Below are positions 19,023-28,625 of a stretch of 47,427 bases of DNA, piece by piece. Position numbers and translations under genes: made by a program. The stretch spans positions 1 through 47,427 of the forward strand of contig MPUH01000531.1 in assembly GCA_001970955.1 (NCBI GenBank), given 5' to 3'. Every line of letters begins with the position of its first letter. Position 1 is the first letter of the stretch. The notes under the pieces were generated by a model. The model saw nothing but the letters and a program-made list of their open reading frames with translations. It was not told the DNA's origin and did no database searches. The DNA comes from Stentor coeruleus. Its lineage: Eukaryota > Ciliophora > Heterotrichea > Heterotrichida > Stentoridae.

Positions 19023-19584
19023 TATAATTATCTACAATTTAATATGAATAGAATTTTATTTGATTTGGAAATGAGGATTAATTGTTTTAGGGCGAATTGT
19101 TTGATGCTGGGATAGGATATTAGGTTTAGGTATAGATATAGATATGAACAATGATAAGGGTGATTAAAGATGATAGAAGTTTTTGATTAGAGGGTTTTAA
19201 TGTAAAGCTGATTAGAAGATTATTTTGGAGTGGGAATTTAATGATAAGATGATATCAAAAATTTGGATATTGGAATATTTAAAATATGAAGTGGAAATGG
19301 GATTTAATGATAAGATGATATCAGAAATTTGGATATTGGAATATTTAAAATATGAAGTGGAAATAGGATTTTATAAGGGTTTGCTAATAAAAAACCCATA
19401 GTTTGATATGATTTATTAAATATATTTGATTATTACAAGTATTTAAATTAATTTAACTAGCTTCATAGAGTATAAATTCAATATAATTACCACTTCTTAC
19501 ATCATTATAAATAACTCACTATAATTATTATCTCAATTTTATCATAAAAAAAACTATACAAATTATCTTTTTCATATAAATATT
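19023..19584. other. Spacer 5' of the RBR gene with a tandem repeat
   Basis: Strongly C-poor and G-rich in its left part. It holds the 66-bp tandem repeat listed separately. The last 200 bp are very AT-rich. No gene seen. Confidence 0.5.
19230..19377. repeat. Imperfect 66-bp intergenic tandem repeat, about 2.3 copies
   Basis: The segment around atgataagatgatatca recurs 66 bp later (19241 and 19307) and the following gaagtggaaat recurs again at 66 bp (19289 and 19355). Copies differ by single bases and a 5-bp indel, so this is an aged duplication rather than an assembly copy. Confidence 0.85.
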
Positions 19585-20154
19585 TTATATTAAAACGCAG
19601 CAACATACTTTATTACTATTTCGTGTTTCAGATACCACTTGAAGTTCTTCTTGAACTCTCTGCAGCCCAGATTTCAAATCAAATATCTCAGATTCAGTTA
19701 TGTATATTTCCTTTTCATTCCTAATCAACTCCTTTTTAGCATAATCATAATCGCTTTGAAGTTTTATTACCTGTTCAAGAAATCCTTTTAATTTCTTATT
19801 ATTAAACAATACATTCCTTATTTCAATTTTATCTGTTGGTTCATATTTTTCCACAGGTTCTTGACTTAGTTCAAAATCTTGAATACTTTCTGATGAGTTT
19901 AAATAGCTCCGACTACTACTTTTAAAATTCATCAACCCTATTGTCAAGTCTTTATGTAGCTGCTTGTTTTGTTTCTGAAATTTTATTATTTCTGGAGAAA
20001 GTAGGTTTTCTGATGTATCTTCTTCTGTTATTAAGCTAGTATTTACAGAACTTAATTCTGATTTAGATTCTTCGTTTTGTTCATTAATACTATGATTTAT
20101 CATGTTGCTAAATTTGAATTTAGCTTCACTTAGAATGTTTACTGAATAGTGCAT
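19585..20154 (-). CDS. Small coiled-coil protein with C-terminal prenylation motif
   Basis: 189 residues. Ser/Glu-rich first half, then about 65 residues of probable coiled coil (KLKGFLEQVIKLQSDYDYAK through GLQRVQEELQVVSE). It ends KVCCCVLI: the last four residues CVLI form a CAAX box that favours geranylgeranylation, and the two preceding cysteines could be palmitoylated. This predicts a peripheral membrane protein. No family recognised. The ATG at 20152-20154 is the first; the region upstream is poly-T rich. An effector-like or scaffold role is possible but is inference only. Confidence 0.7.
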   Translation of the reverse strand: MHYSVNILSEAKFKFSNMINHSINEQNEESKSELSSVNTSLITEEDTSENLLSPEIIKFQKQNKQLHKDLTIGLMNFKSSSRSYLNSSESIQDFELSQEPVEKYEPTDKIEIRNVLFNNKKLKGFLEQVIKLQSDYDYAKKELIRNEKEIYITESEIFDLKSGLQRVQEELQVVSETRNSNKVCCCVLI

Positions 20155-20747
20155 AGTTGTTTTTTTTTTATTATTAGTTTTTTTTTTTGATATACTGATA
20201 GGGATTTTATCAAGGTATTTAATTTTTTTTAAAAAAATTGTGTGCTTGAGGTTTTAGAAAGATGAAATGGGTATTAGGCTATTGGGATTTAAGTTTAGGG
20301 TAAAGGTTGATTTTTATAAATAAATAGTTTTATATTGGGAATAGGAATTTTGCTGTTTTTATTAGAAGATTATCGAATGGTTGATTGGGTTTGTATTAGT
20401 GTAAGTTGAAAGTATTTATTTATTTTATTTTTTATTATTCCAAGCATTTGCTTGAGTTCTTTTATGCTGAATTAGGTTATATAATTGTATTTAAGTTTTT
20501 TATTATAATATATACATCTAAGCAATTCAGAAATTGGAAAATATTACATGATTTTTTTTATTCCATACGATTTACCGCTTTCATTTTTTTTGCAATCATA
20601 ATTTTGATTGAATTTATTTTAATACTTTTGTTATAAATTACCCTTCACCAACATACCTTTTAAACAAAACCTTAACCTAAAATCACAATCAAAATTTATA
20701 TAAAATCCAAATCAACTTACTAAACTAAACTTATCATAAACTTTAAA
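20155..20747. other. Spacer, C-poor on the + strand, nothing firm
   Basis: Contains T8A7 near 20223-20237. A 76-codon frame at 20406-20636 starts with TTG and is almost wholly hydrophobic; it is not accepted as a gene. Confidence 0.4.
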
Positions 20748-21611
20748 CTATTCTTTTTGATCATAACTTCTTGATAGTATTTCAATAACAATTCCTTCAA
20801 AAGAATCATTCAAATTGTCTTTCAACAAAAACGAATATTTTAAAATACATCCTAAAGGTAAAATTTCCCCAATAAAAAAATATAAGAAATAAAGCACACA
20901 CCTAAATAGATTTTACTTCAGCTCTATGCCATTAACTAGATTAAAAGCTATTTTAAGTGATAATGATGATAGGGCTATTAAATAAGTTAGGAAGATAAAC
21001 AATTTTACGTTTTTTATAAAATTCTCAGAGATTGTTCCTGAGTATATTATTCTTGCTAATTTGCAGAGGAGTATTGCAAAAACTACATCTGAAATTATGA
21101 TAATAAAGTAGATTATGTAAATGAATATTGAAAAAAATAGATATGCAAGTTGAGAATTTGATACTAATCCTAGAATAGTTGATGCTGCTGTTATGGTAAT
21201 AGTAAAAGATATAAAAACTAAGCGGACAATAAGTAAATGCATTGAGTTATTTCTTTTATATAAGATTTCTTGGTAGGTTTTATATAGCATATAGAGAAGG
21301 TTTAAGAAAGATAGTGCTAAGCCAATATAAAAGCCTGAAGCCAAATTTATGACAACCCTTCCAAATGGTTTTGATAATGAGAAAGTTAAAAAAAGTATTG
21401 AAATGAGTCTGACTAATTATTTGTTACCTAAAGAAATAAGTATGATAGATACTAAAATTAGTAGCAAATAACTTCTGTATGCAGATATTATAGGATATTT
21501 GAATCGAAAGATAGTAGCTATTATTAAAGCAAAGTAGCAGATAAAGAAAAACCATCTAATTGTCAAAAAAACAGGATCTGAAGAATTAAACAAAACAACA
21601 TTTCCATCCAT
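20748..21611 (-). CDS. Seven-helix membrane protein, family member A, two 15-nt introns
   Basis: Three exons joined across introns 21413-21427 and 20902-20916 give 834 nt, 277 residues. Seven hydrophobic segments are visible. The last one follows the second intron and reads CVLYFLYFFIGEILPLG, with the family motif (G/D)-(E/D)-x-x-P followed by L-(R/K)-Y. The same phase-2 intron lies just before the last helix in members B and C, showing common origin. The start MDGNVVLFNSSD and the FRFKYPIISAYRSY loop also match the paralogs. Topology and motif recall the TOM1/THH1 or GPR137-type seven-helix proteins, but this is only a resemblance. Divergently arranged with member B. A receptor-like or endomembrane role is possible. 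Confidence 0.82.
20902..20916 (-). other. 15-nt intron 2 of seven-helix protein A (shared position)
   Basis: Reads GTAAAATCTATTTAG on the coding strand, phase 2, just before the last helix, as in members B and C. Confidence 0.88.
21413..21427 (-). other. 15-nt intron 1 of seven-helix protein A
   Basis: Reads GTAACAAATAATTAG on the coding strand. Present only in member A; members B and C are continuous here. Removal joins ILISL to VRLISILF. Confidence 0.85.
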
Positions 21612-22120
21612 ACTTATATAATAATTTTAGTATAAAAAATAACTTCTAATATGTATATTAAGCAATGCTTATACCAAAATATAAGAACTATTACTGATTA
21701 ACATAAAAAAAAGATACCTTTTTTTTTGATTTTTTCATATAGACAATTATTATATTAATATATTTACAAACTTTCATACAAAATCAAACCTTAGACTAAT
21801 AAACTCAATTTAAAGCCCACTTTTTATAATAATTTTATACTAATAAACTTATATTTACAAGTCAACTATACATTTTTATTTACATTAAATTAGTCTTTTG
21901 ATATTCAAATACAATTTAGATATACACACAATCAACATATATATTTTCAACTACACAATTAGTAAAGTAAGATTTTTCATATTAATAACTATTCGATCTT
22001 TACTATAAACAATACACACAAATTCTCTTAAAACCAAAAAAAACATCAACTCTTCAAACTCTAAAACCTTCCAAGATCATTTTTCCCCAGTCCTTTTATA
22101 GATTTAAACTTTGTTATAAA
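21612..22120. other. Divergent promoter region between seven-helix genes A and B
   Basis: 509 bp, very AT-rich, with long A and T runs. No ORF or repeat of note; it must contain both promoters. Confidence 0.45.
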
Positions 22121-23002
22121 ATGGATGCTAACCTCAGTATTTACTCAAACAAAACAATATTATTCAAAGCATTGAACTACACCTTGATGATTTTCTACAT
22201 CTTATTATTTCTTGGGTCAATTCTCCGTCCAAACTTTTCAATTGTGGAATCATACAAAAAACAAGTATTCCTAATCCTTTTATGTATAATAGGATGTTCT
22301 ACAAGTAATTATTATACAGTGCGAATACTCTTATTTTTATCAGCATCTTGGAAAATAAACACTTCATATCGGTGGTTTATATGCGATATTGGTGATTTAT
22401 TTTATCTCTTTATAACTTTTATAATCACAGATATTTCAATAAGCTTTTATTGCTACTACAAACTTAAATTACTTTACAGAAAAAAATATTTTATTTTGCG
22501 TACAACAAGAATATTTTATATAATTATCTCTCTCGGGTATATCGCAATAGCAATTATTGATTTAAAAGCTTTTAATAGCTCGATTTATAGTAGTAGTACT
22601 GATGTTTGTTCGATTTTCATATGGTTTTGTATAATATTTACAATAATCATAAGTTCTGTGCTTATAATAAGAGGAGCACGTTTAACTTTTACTGAAGAAA
22701 TTGTTAATAAAATTAAAAAAAATGCTTTGATTTTAGGATGGCTTTTCGCGCTTGCTAATGGGATTTTTTATGTTATTGATTTAATTTTTGCCAATGTTAC
22801 AAATGATAATGAAAAGTAAAAAATATATAGAAGTGCTTTGTATTTTATATATTATTTATGTGATGAGATTATCCCATTTATGATAATGTTACGTTATCTT
22901 TATAGGCTTAAGAATGATTTTGTCACGAATTTAGAAGATGCGGCAAATGAGTTATTTACAGATGATGATGATGATGATGGGAAAAATATTATGATTTTAT
23001 AG
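22121..23002 (+). CDS. Seven-helix membrane protein, family member B, one 15-nt intron
   Basis: 867 nt after removing intron 22816-22830, 288 residues. Six hydrophobic segments lie before the intron. The seventh, SALYFIYYLCDEIIPFMIML, and a tail follow it; the tail ends with six aspartates (GAT repeats) and GKNIMIL. Without splicing the frame would stop at 22819 and lose the last helix. The loop LRPNFSIVESYKKQ and the arginine in TVRILLFLS are shared with paralogs A and C. Starting ATG at 22121. Same family and same uncertainty about function: TOM1/GPR137-like topology, no known ligand or partner. Transcribed away from member A. Confidence 0.82.
22816..22830 (+). other. 15-nt intron of seven-helix protein B
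   Basis: Reads GTAAAAAATATATAG, phase 2. Removal restores the last helix and the DEIIP motif. Confidence 0.88.
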
Positions 23003-23638
23003 GTAGATTATTAAGGATTATGATGTTTATTTAAATGTTGGAAAATATTTTGGTCGGATTATGAAATTTGATTTGAATTTTATAGTTTTTGTAATGGTTT
23101 TTTGATTGTGTATAATTTTAGATGGAGTTTTTTAGAGGATGATTATTTGGATGATATGTTGAAATGATTTAATGTTTGCAAGTGATTGAAATTGTGTATT
23201 GAATCTGAATTCGATTATCTTCCATTATCTTCCAATTATCAATCCAGCTTCAGTTTATCTTTTTTAGATTCATTTTAAAACCCTTATGATTTTGTATTTC
23301 TAACAAATATGCAATGACTATATAAATTAACTATACTATAAACAAATCAAATCGAAGAAAGATAAGGAAATTTGCTTGTAAATCAATCTAGTAGCCATTA
23401 CATATTCAAATACAAAAAATTCCTATTTTCATGATAAAGAATTTCAACCAAACCCTTCCACACAAAATCTTAATCTACAATCCTAATTCCACTTTTCTCC
23501 TATCATCCCATTATCCTATTTTTCACCCCTACAACCCTTCTATTTTTTTTTATACATTTAAACTTTAAATCTGCAACCTTAATATTCATTTCTAAATACC
23601 AAATTTTAAAAATAGTTTCATTTTTCGTATAAAATATT
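23003..23638. other. Spacer with skew reversal, no gene
   Basis: The left ~190 bp are C-poor and G-rich; from about 23215 C dominates up to the PKG start. No gene or RNA recognised. Confidence 0.5.
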
Positions 23639-26299
23639 ATGGGAAGTACTTGTAGCGCATGTGGATACCCCCCACAAAACGAAAACATAGAAAAAATCAG
23701 TGAAAACTTAAAACCAGAACCTCAAAGCGAAGATTGTAAGACAACACAAAAAAAATCCCGAAAAAGGAAAAACAAAAAACATGTGCTACGAAGCCATTTA
23801 GCTGATAAATTTGTTGAAGCATCATCAGCAGTGATTTCTAATAAAAAAAAATCAGAAAGTGATATTAAAATGATCGAAGCCGCTCTAAGTACACACTGTA
23901 TACTGAAAAATATCGATAATGACGGTAAAACAATAATCATTGATGAGATGAAACATTATAGTATTGGAGCTAAAGAGATTATTTTTGAACAAGGGAATCC
24001 AGCTGAGTGTTTTTTTGTATTAGTCGTTGGGAAACTAGAAGTTCTTGTTAATGATAATAGAGTTAACATAATAAAACCTGGTACAGGTTTTGGTGAATTG
24101 GCGTTGATAGACAATTGTGCTAGATCAGCAACAGTTAGGACAATAGATAAATCAGTACTTTGGGGTTTAGATAGGAAAACATTTAAAAAATCAATTGAGG
24201 TTCTTAATGCTTCTAATTACAGTGAAAATAGAAGGTTTCTTGATAGTGTACCTTTATTCCAAATCCTTACCAGAAAACAAAAGGAGTTGATCATGACAGC
24301 TATGACTTATCAGCTCTGGGCCGCAGGTGAAAAAATCATAAAAGAAGGGGATACTGGTGACTCACTCTTCATAATCAAAGATGGTCAAGTTTCATGTACA
24401 CAAAAAGGTATAGAAATTCGTCAGTTGACAAAAGGTAATTTTTTCGGTGAACAAGCTTTATTAAACAATTGTGTTAGAACTGCAACTATAACAGCTTTAA
24501 CAGATACAAAAGTTATATCAATTGGAAGCACGACAATAGTAAAAGTCTTAGGTGGTAACCTTGAGCAAGTCTTATATAAAAACACAATCGTCATGAGTTT
24601 TGAAAAAAGTTCTGTATTTCGATCTTTAACTGAAGAACAGTTAAAAAAAATCATAGAACATATGAAAATCATGCAATATCAAGATGGGGAAACTGTCATA
24701 TGTCAAGGTTTACCAATGGGCAAACATATATGGGTTGTTTTAAAACATAAACTTAGACAAGATACAATTTTAATTGAACCATTTACTTGTATTGGTGATG
24801 AACAGTTATTGATGAAAGATTCACTAACTTTTAAACAGTCTTATTTGGCTGAAGGGGTTGTTGTGACAGCTGAAATAAGTAAGGAACAAATTGAAGAAAT
24901 CCTTGGAGGGAAAATTGAGTTAGTTTTTAACCAAAACGATATGTTGCCGATATTAAGAAAAGTTTCTGTTTTAAGGTATTTAAGCAAATCAAAATTCCAA
25001 TCAGTGGTTAGAGCTTTTAGAATTATAAAGTTCAATGTTAATGAAGTTATTTTCTGTCAGAATGATCAAGGTGACAAATTTTATATTATTAAAAGTGGTA
25101 AGGTTGATATTATAAAAGATGGAACTGTTGTTAGGAGTATCAATATCCATGATTATTTTGGTGAAAGGTCGATATTATTCAATGATACAAGAAGTGCATC
25201 TGCTGTAGCAAATACTGAAGTGGTTTGTTGGGTTTTAGACCGCAGCGATTTTTTAAGGATAGTCGATGAGAATATAAGAAAACAGCTCATCTCCAGAATC
25301 GAACTTCAAGACGATAGTATAGTTCTAAGCGACCTTTTACCAGTAAAACTTTTAGGCAAAGGTATGTTTGGATGTGTCTATCTAACCGCCCATAAGGAAA
25401 AAGAGACCCAATATGCTCTGAAAACCGTCACCCGACAAAAAATTTCTTCTTTCGATATTTTCGACAACGTGATCCTCGAACGTAAAATCCTTCTTCAACT
25501 TGACCATTGCATGATAGTAAAACTTATAAAAACTTTCAAAGACAACCTGAGGATTTATTTTCTCATGGAATACGTTCGAGGTATGGACTTATTCGATGTT
25601 TTAACTTTTCTCGGCAAACTCAGTCAGAAAAATGGTGCATTTTATATCGCATGTCTAGTTTTGATAATAGAAAATCTTCATGAAAGAGAAATTGTATATA
25701 GAGACCTAAAACCAGAAAATGTTATGGTCGATGAAGAAGGATACTTAAAACTTATCGACTTTGGCACAGCAAAATTCCTTACTGGAAAAACATATACAAC
25801 AGTAGGAACACCACATTATATGGCCCCAGAAGTTATAACTGGTTCTGGGTATACTCAAACAGCTGATCTTTGGAGTTTAGGGGTTATGGCTTATGAGTTT
25901 TTTGAAGGTGTTTTACCTTTTGGGGAAAATGAAGAAGAACCTTATAAAATTTATGAAAAAGTTCTTGAGCATAAATTGGTTTTTAAAAAAATTCTTGAGC
26001 TTAAAACATGTGTAAAAAACTTTATTTTTCAACTTTTAAGTTTAAATCCTATAAATCGCACTGATGGGGATATGAAAACGAATACGCTTTTTGAAGATAT
26101 TAATTGGGATAGGTTGTTAGCTAAAGAAACCCCATCGCCGTATAAGCCAAAAGTGAACTCGATACAAAATGATGTGGTTAGAGCGAAAAAACTTAGGAAG
26201 AACCTTCAGGAGTTTATATCAAGAGAAGAAATACTTGATAACCAAAGCTCAAGAAGATGCTTTAAACCTGCTTCTGCTAATTGGGATGAAGAGTTTTAA
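23639..26299 (+). CDS. cGMP-dependent protein kinase-type kinase with four cNBDs
   Basis: 886 residues. MGSTCSACG suggests N-myristoylation and palmitoylation. Four cyclic-nucleotide-binding domains: A (FGELALIDNCARSATV), B (FGEQALLNNCVRTATI), a degenerate C lacking the phosphate-binding arginine, and D (FGERSILFNDTRSASA). The AGC kinase domain is intact: GKGMFGCVYL, beta-3 lysine YALKTV (K595), YRDLKPENVMVD (D689), DFGTAKFL (D707), TVGTPHYMAPEVI, ending ANWDEEF. This layout with three or four N-terminal nucleotide domains is that of ciliate and apicomplexan PKG, which acts in membrane signalling and secretion. cGMP rather than cAMP is inferred from the architecture. The related pseudokinase at 13673 shares the domain order, so the two probably arose by duplication. 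Confidence 0.93.
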   Translation: MGSTCSACGYPPQNENIEKISENLKPEPQSEDCKTTQKKSRKRKNKKHVLRSHLADKFVEASSAVISNKKKSESDIKMIEAALSTHCILKNIDNDGKTIIIDEMKHYSIGAKEIIFEQGNPAECFFVLVVGKLEVLVNDNRVNIIKPGTGFGELALIDNCARSATVRTIDKSVLWGLDRKTFKKSIEVLNASNYSENRRFLDSVPLFQILTRKQKELIMTAMTYQLWAAGEKIIKEGDTGDSLFIIKDGQVSCTQKGIEIRQLTKGNFFGEQALLNNCVRTATITALTDTKVISIGSTTIVKVLGGNLEQVLYKNTIVMSFEKSSVFRSLTEEQLKKIIEHMKIMQYQDGETVICQGLPMGKHIWVVLKHKLRQDTILIEPFTCIGDEQLLMKDSLTFKQSYLAEGVVVTAEISKEQIEEILGGKIELVFNQNDMLPILRKVSVLRYLSKSKFQSVVRAFRIIKFNVNEVIFCQNDQGDKFYIIKSGKVDIIKDGTVVRSINIHDYFGERSILFNDTRSASAVANTEVVCWVLDRSDFLRIVDENIRKQLISRIELQDDSIVLSDLLPVKLLGKGMFGCVYLTAHKEKETQYALKTVTRQKISSFDIFDNVILERKILLQLDHCMIVKLIKTFKDNLRIYFLMEYVRGMDLFDVLTFLGKLSQKNGAFYIACLVLIIENLHEREIVYRDLKPENVMVDEEGYLKLIDFGTAKFLTGKTYTTVGTPHYMAPEVITGSGYTQTADLWSLGVMAYEFFEGVLPFGENEEEPYKIYEKVLEHKLVFKKILELKTCVKNFIFQLLSLNPINRTDGDMKTNTLFEDINWDRLLAKETPSPYKPKVNSIQNDVVRAKKLRKNLQEFISREEILDNQSSRRCFKPASANWDEEF

Positions 26300-26908
26300 T
26301 ATGATATTAGTTTAACTAATTTATGATAGGAAGAGTATATAGAAAATAAAGAAATAAAGAAAATTGTGAACTTTTTAATGCTAAAGTTTTGATTGATGAG
26401 TCTTGTTCATGTATCAGCTTAGCCATTTTCTGCAACTTCATTTAGTTTTTTTTTCTTCTAATTTTTCTACACTTGGTTTCTATTTTGAAAGCAATTTAAG
26501 TTTTATATTTGTTGTTAGTTGCCTCAACATCAAAATTTACTCTTAATTTTCTTTTAAAAATATTAGTTTGTCTTAACATATAATTTCATATTTTTATTAT
26601 CTTTACTTTCTTAAAGCTGTTTTATTCGGCTTGAAGGATTATTTTAAAATCTTAAGTTAAGAGAATTTTTTTTTTATAACACTTTGTTGATTGAGTTTGA
26701 ATAGTAAACTTATAAGATGATATTTTGGATTTCTTCTATTTTGAACTGAGAAATCTTGATGTAATAACTAAACTGAAACTATTATTTTCTATCTTAACTA
26801 ATATATTATAATAACTTAAAAAACTACTAAATTGCTATTAAACCATTACAAAACTTAAAAATAAAAGCAAATTTTTTTCCCTAAAATGGATTTACTTTAA
26901 GAAAATAT
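26300..26908. other. Convergent spacer, nothing recognised
   Basis: 609 bp, AT-rich, T-rich in the middle; right end slightly C-rich. No gene seen. Confidence 0.5.
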
Positions 26909-27796
26909 TCAAAAATGTATACTATCAAATGCATATAATTCTTCAGATTGTTCTTTATTTAATAGTTCTTGAGCTACATCAAAAAACGAATCACTTGAGA
27001 TATTTTTCAAAGCATACACATATCTTAAAACTAACACTCCTGGAATAAAATCACCAACAAAGAAGTAAATAAAAAACAAAAAGCACCTATTTACATTTTA
27101 CTTTAAATAGTGATTATCACTCATTGAAAAACCTTGTCCTATCCCATAATTCGAAGAAAATACAAATAAAAGAAGGATATTGAAAAATATGAGATTATTT
27201 TTGATTTTTTTGTATATAGACTCTGAAAGCACTTTAGATATTTTATTGATAAGGAAAAGGGAATATGAAAAGCAGAGTAGGATTATGAGACATGCAGATC
27301 CTAAAAAATAATTTGTGATCACCTCTGAAGCTGGAGGTTCGTCATTTAAAACAAACAGCACAATTAATGCAACTATATTCATTGCCCAAATAACTATTAA
27401 TAAAAGTTTTATGATTTTTAAGCATCGAGTTTTATAGTTTTGATCGACTTTTGGGTTGAAATAAAAGCATAACTCAATCAAAATATATAACACTATAAGC
27501 CAAACACTAGCAAATGCATAAATACCAATATTTAATATAAAGTGCCTTGCTGAAAACCCTTTAATAAATTCCCCTGATGAAAGGAAAACTATTCTAGCTG
27601 AATATGTTTTACAAAGAGATGCACTGAATAAAAAAAATAGTAAAAGCACTATTTGATATTTATAAACTGAGATTATTTTGTACCTGAACCTAAGTATAGT
27701 ACCTATACATATTGCCAAATAGCAGGAGATAAGTATACAAGCAACAGTAATGAAAAATCCATCGATAGGGTAATAGGTAAAAATATAGTCAACCAT
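26909..27796 (-). CDS. Seven-helix membrane protein, family member C, one 15-nt intron
   Basis: 873 nt after removing intron 27088-27102, 290 residues. Six helices before the intron and the seventh after it (CFLFFIYFFVGDFIPGVLVL, then RY), followed by a ~45-residue acidic tail ending AFDSIHF. The stop is TGA at 26909-26911. Shared features with A and B are ILRFRYKIISVYKYQ after helix 1, SARIVFLSSG, the intron position and phase, and the (G/D)-(E/D)-x-x-P motif. It lies about 4 kb from member B, beyond the PKG gene, so the family is a local dispersed cluster. Function unknown; TOM1/GPR137-like at most. Confidence 0.82.
27088..27102 (-). other. 15-nt intron of seven-helix protein C
   Basis: Reads GTAAAATGTAAATAG on the coding strand, phase 2, same position as in members A and B. 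Confidence 0.88.
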
Positions 27797-27817
27797 AAAT
27801 TTATATATTTATATTTA

Positions 27818-27886
27818 TTACTACTATTGCATTATTGTTACTACTATTGTATTATTGTTATTACTATTGTATTATTGTTACTAAAA
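27818..27886. repeat. 20-bp tandem repeat, about 3.4 copies
   Basis: Unit close to TTACTACTATTGTATTATTG, repeating at 27818, 27838 and 27858, with single-base differences and a partial fourth copy. It lies in the 5' flank of seven-helix protein C. Confidence 0.85.
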
Positions 27887-28030
27887 ATTATATTTATGCA
27901 CTTTAAATAAGTATTCGATACTTTTATAAGTATTTAGGTTAAAATCTTACAAAAGTTATGAAAGTTTGATAGTTTATATGATAAATATTAAAGCAATTTT
28001 TTTTATAATTTAAAACACAATAAACATCTT

Positions 28031-28159
28031 ACTCTAATGTACCATTTAATAATCAAAACTATAAATCTATTTTACTCATAATTATAGGTAAAATTTACTA
28101 TTGAAAGGAATTCGAAAAAATTGAATTTTTGTTTTGCCTGTTAAAGGGTACATTAGAGT
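28031..28159. repeat. Spaced inverted repeat, 19-bp arms with one mismatch
   Basis: ACTCTAATGTACC (28031-28043) has an exact reverse complement GGTACATTAGAGT (28147-28159). Including the inner TTAAA the arms are 19 bp with one mismatch, separated by 91 bp. This could be a small non-autonomous element with terminal inverted repeats or a chance palindrome; no clear target-site duplication is seen. Confidence 0.6.
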
Positions 28160-28625
28160 TTGAGACAAATTATATCCTCTATATTCTACGATAAAAGCCT
28201 ACCTCTATACAATAAAATTTATATTATCCTTATCTTTCAAGCCATAACCTAATCCAATAAGACAATACAACCAAAAAATCTTATCTTATCTTTTACTATT
28301 TTAAATGTATTCATTATCCTAAACAATACATCCTCTGTCAAAATCACCTGCATTATTTCTCATACATTAAACATCATGATAATTCTCCAATCCAACTTAT
28401 AAAATTATCAATAAAATAAATCTTCTCAAATAATCCAATCACTTTACAACACATTATAAAAACTTATCTTTTATCACAAAAAACTCAAAATAACCAGCAT
28501 TAATCCATAATTTTAATAATTCCTAACCAATCTTCTAATCTCAATTCCATAATCCAAACTATCCTTATATATTCTATTTTATCAATAAAATAGTATTTAT
28601 ATTCTCTAATAGGGGGGCTCTTATA

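Larger units (their letters stand above)
27797..28625. other. Divergent spacer with short repeats
   Basis: 829 bp holding a 20-bp tandem repeat and a spaced inverted repeat (listed separately). The last 450 bp are C-rich and G-poor up to the bromodomain gene. No gene seen. Confidence 0.5.

Noticed and set aside
20406-20636. Hydrophobic 76-codon frame
   Set aside because: Starts with TTG, has no ATG, lies in a C-poor spacer, and does not resemble the nearby seven-helix proteins.
21417-21611. Separate 64-residue membrane protein
   Set aside because: It is the first exon of seven-helix protein A; the apparent stop lies in a 15-nt intron.
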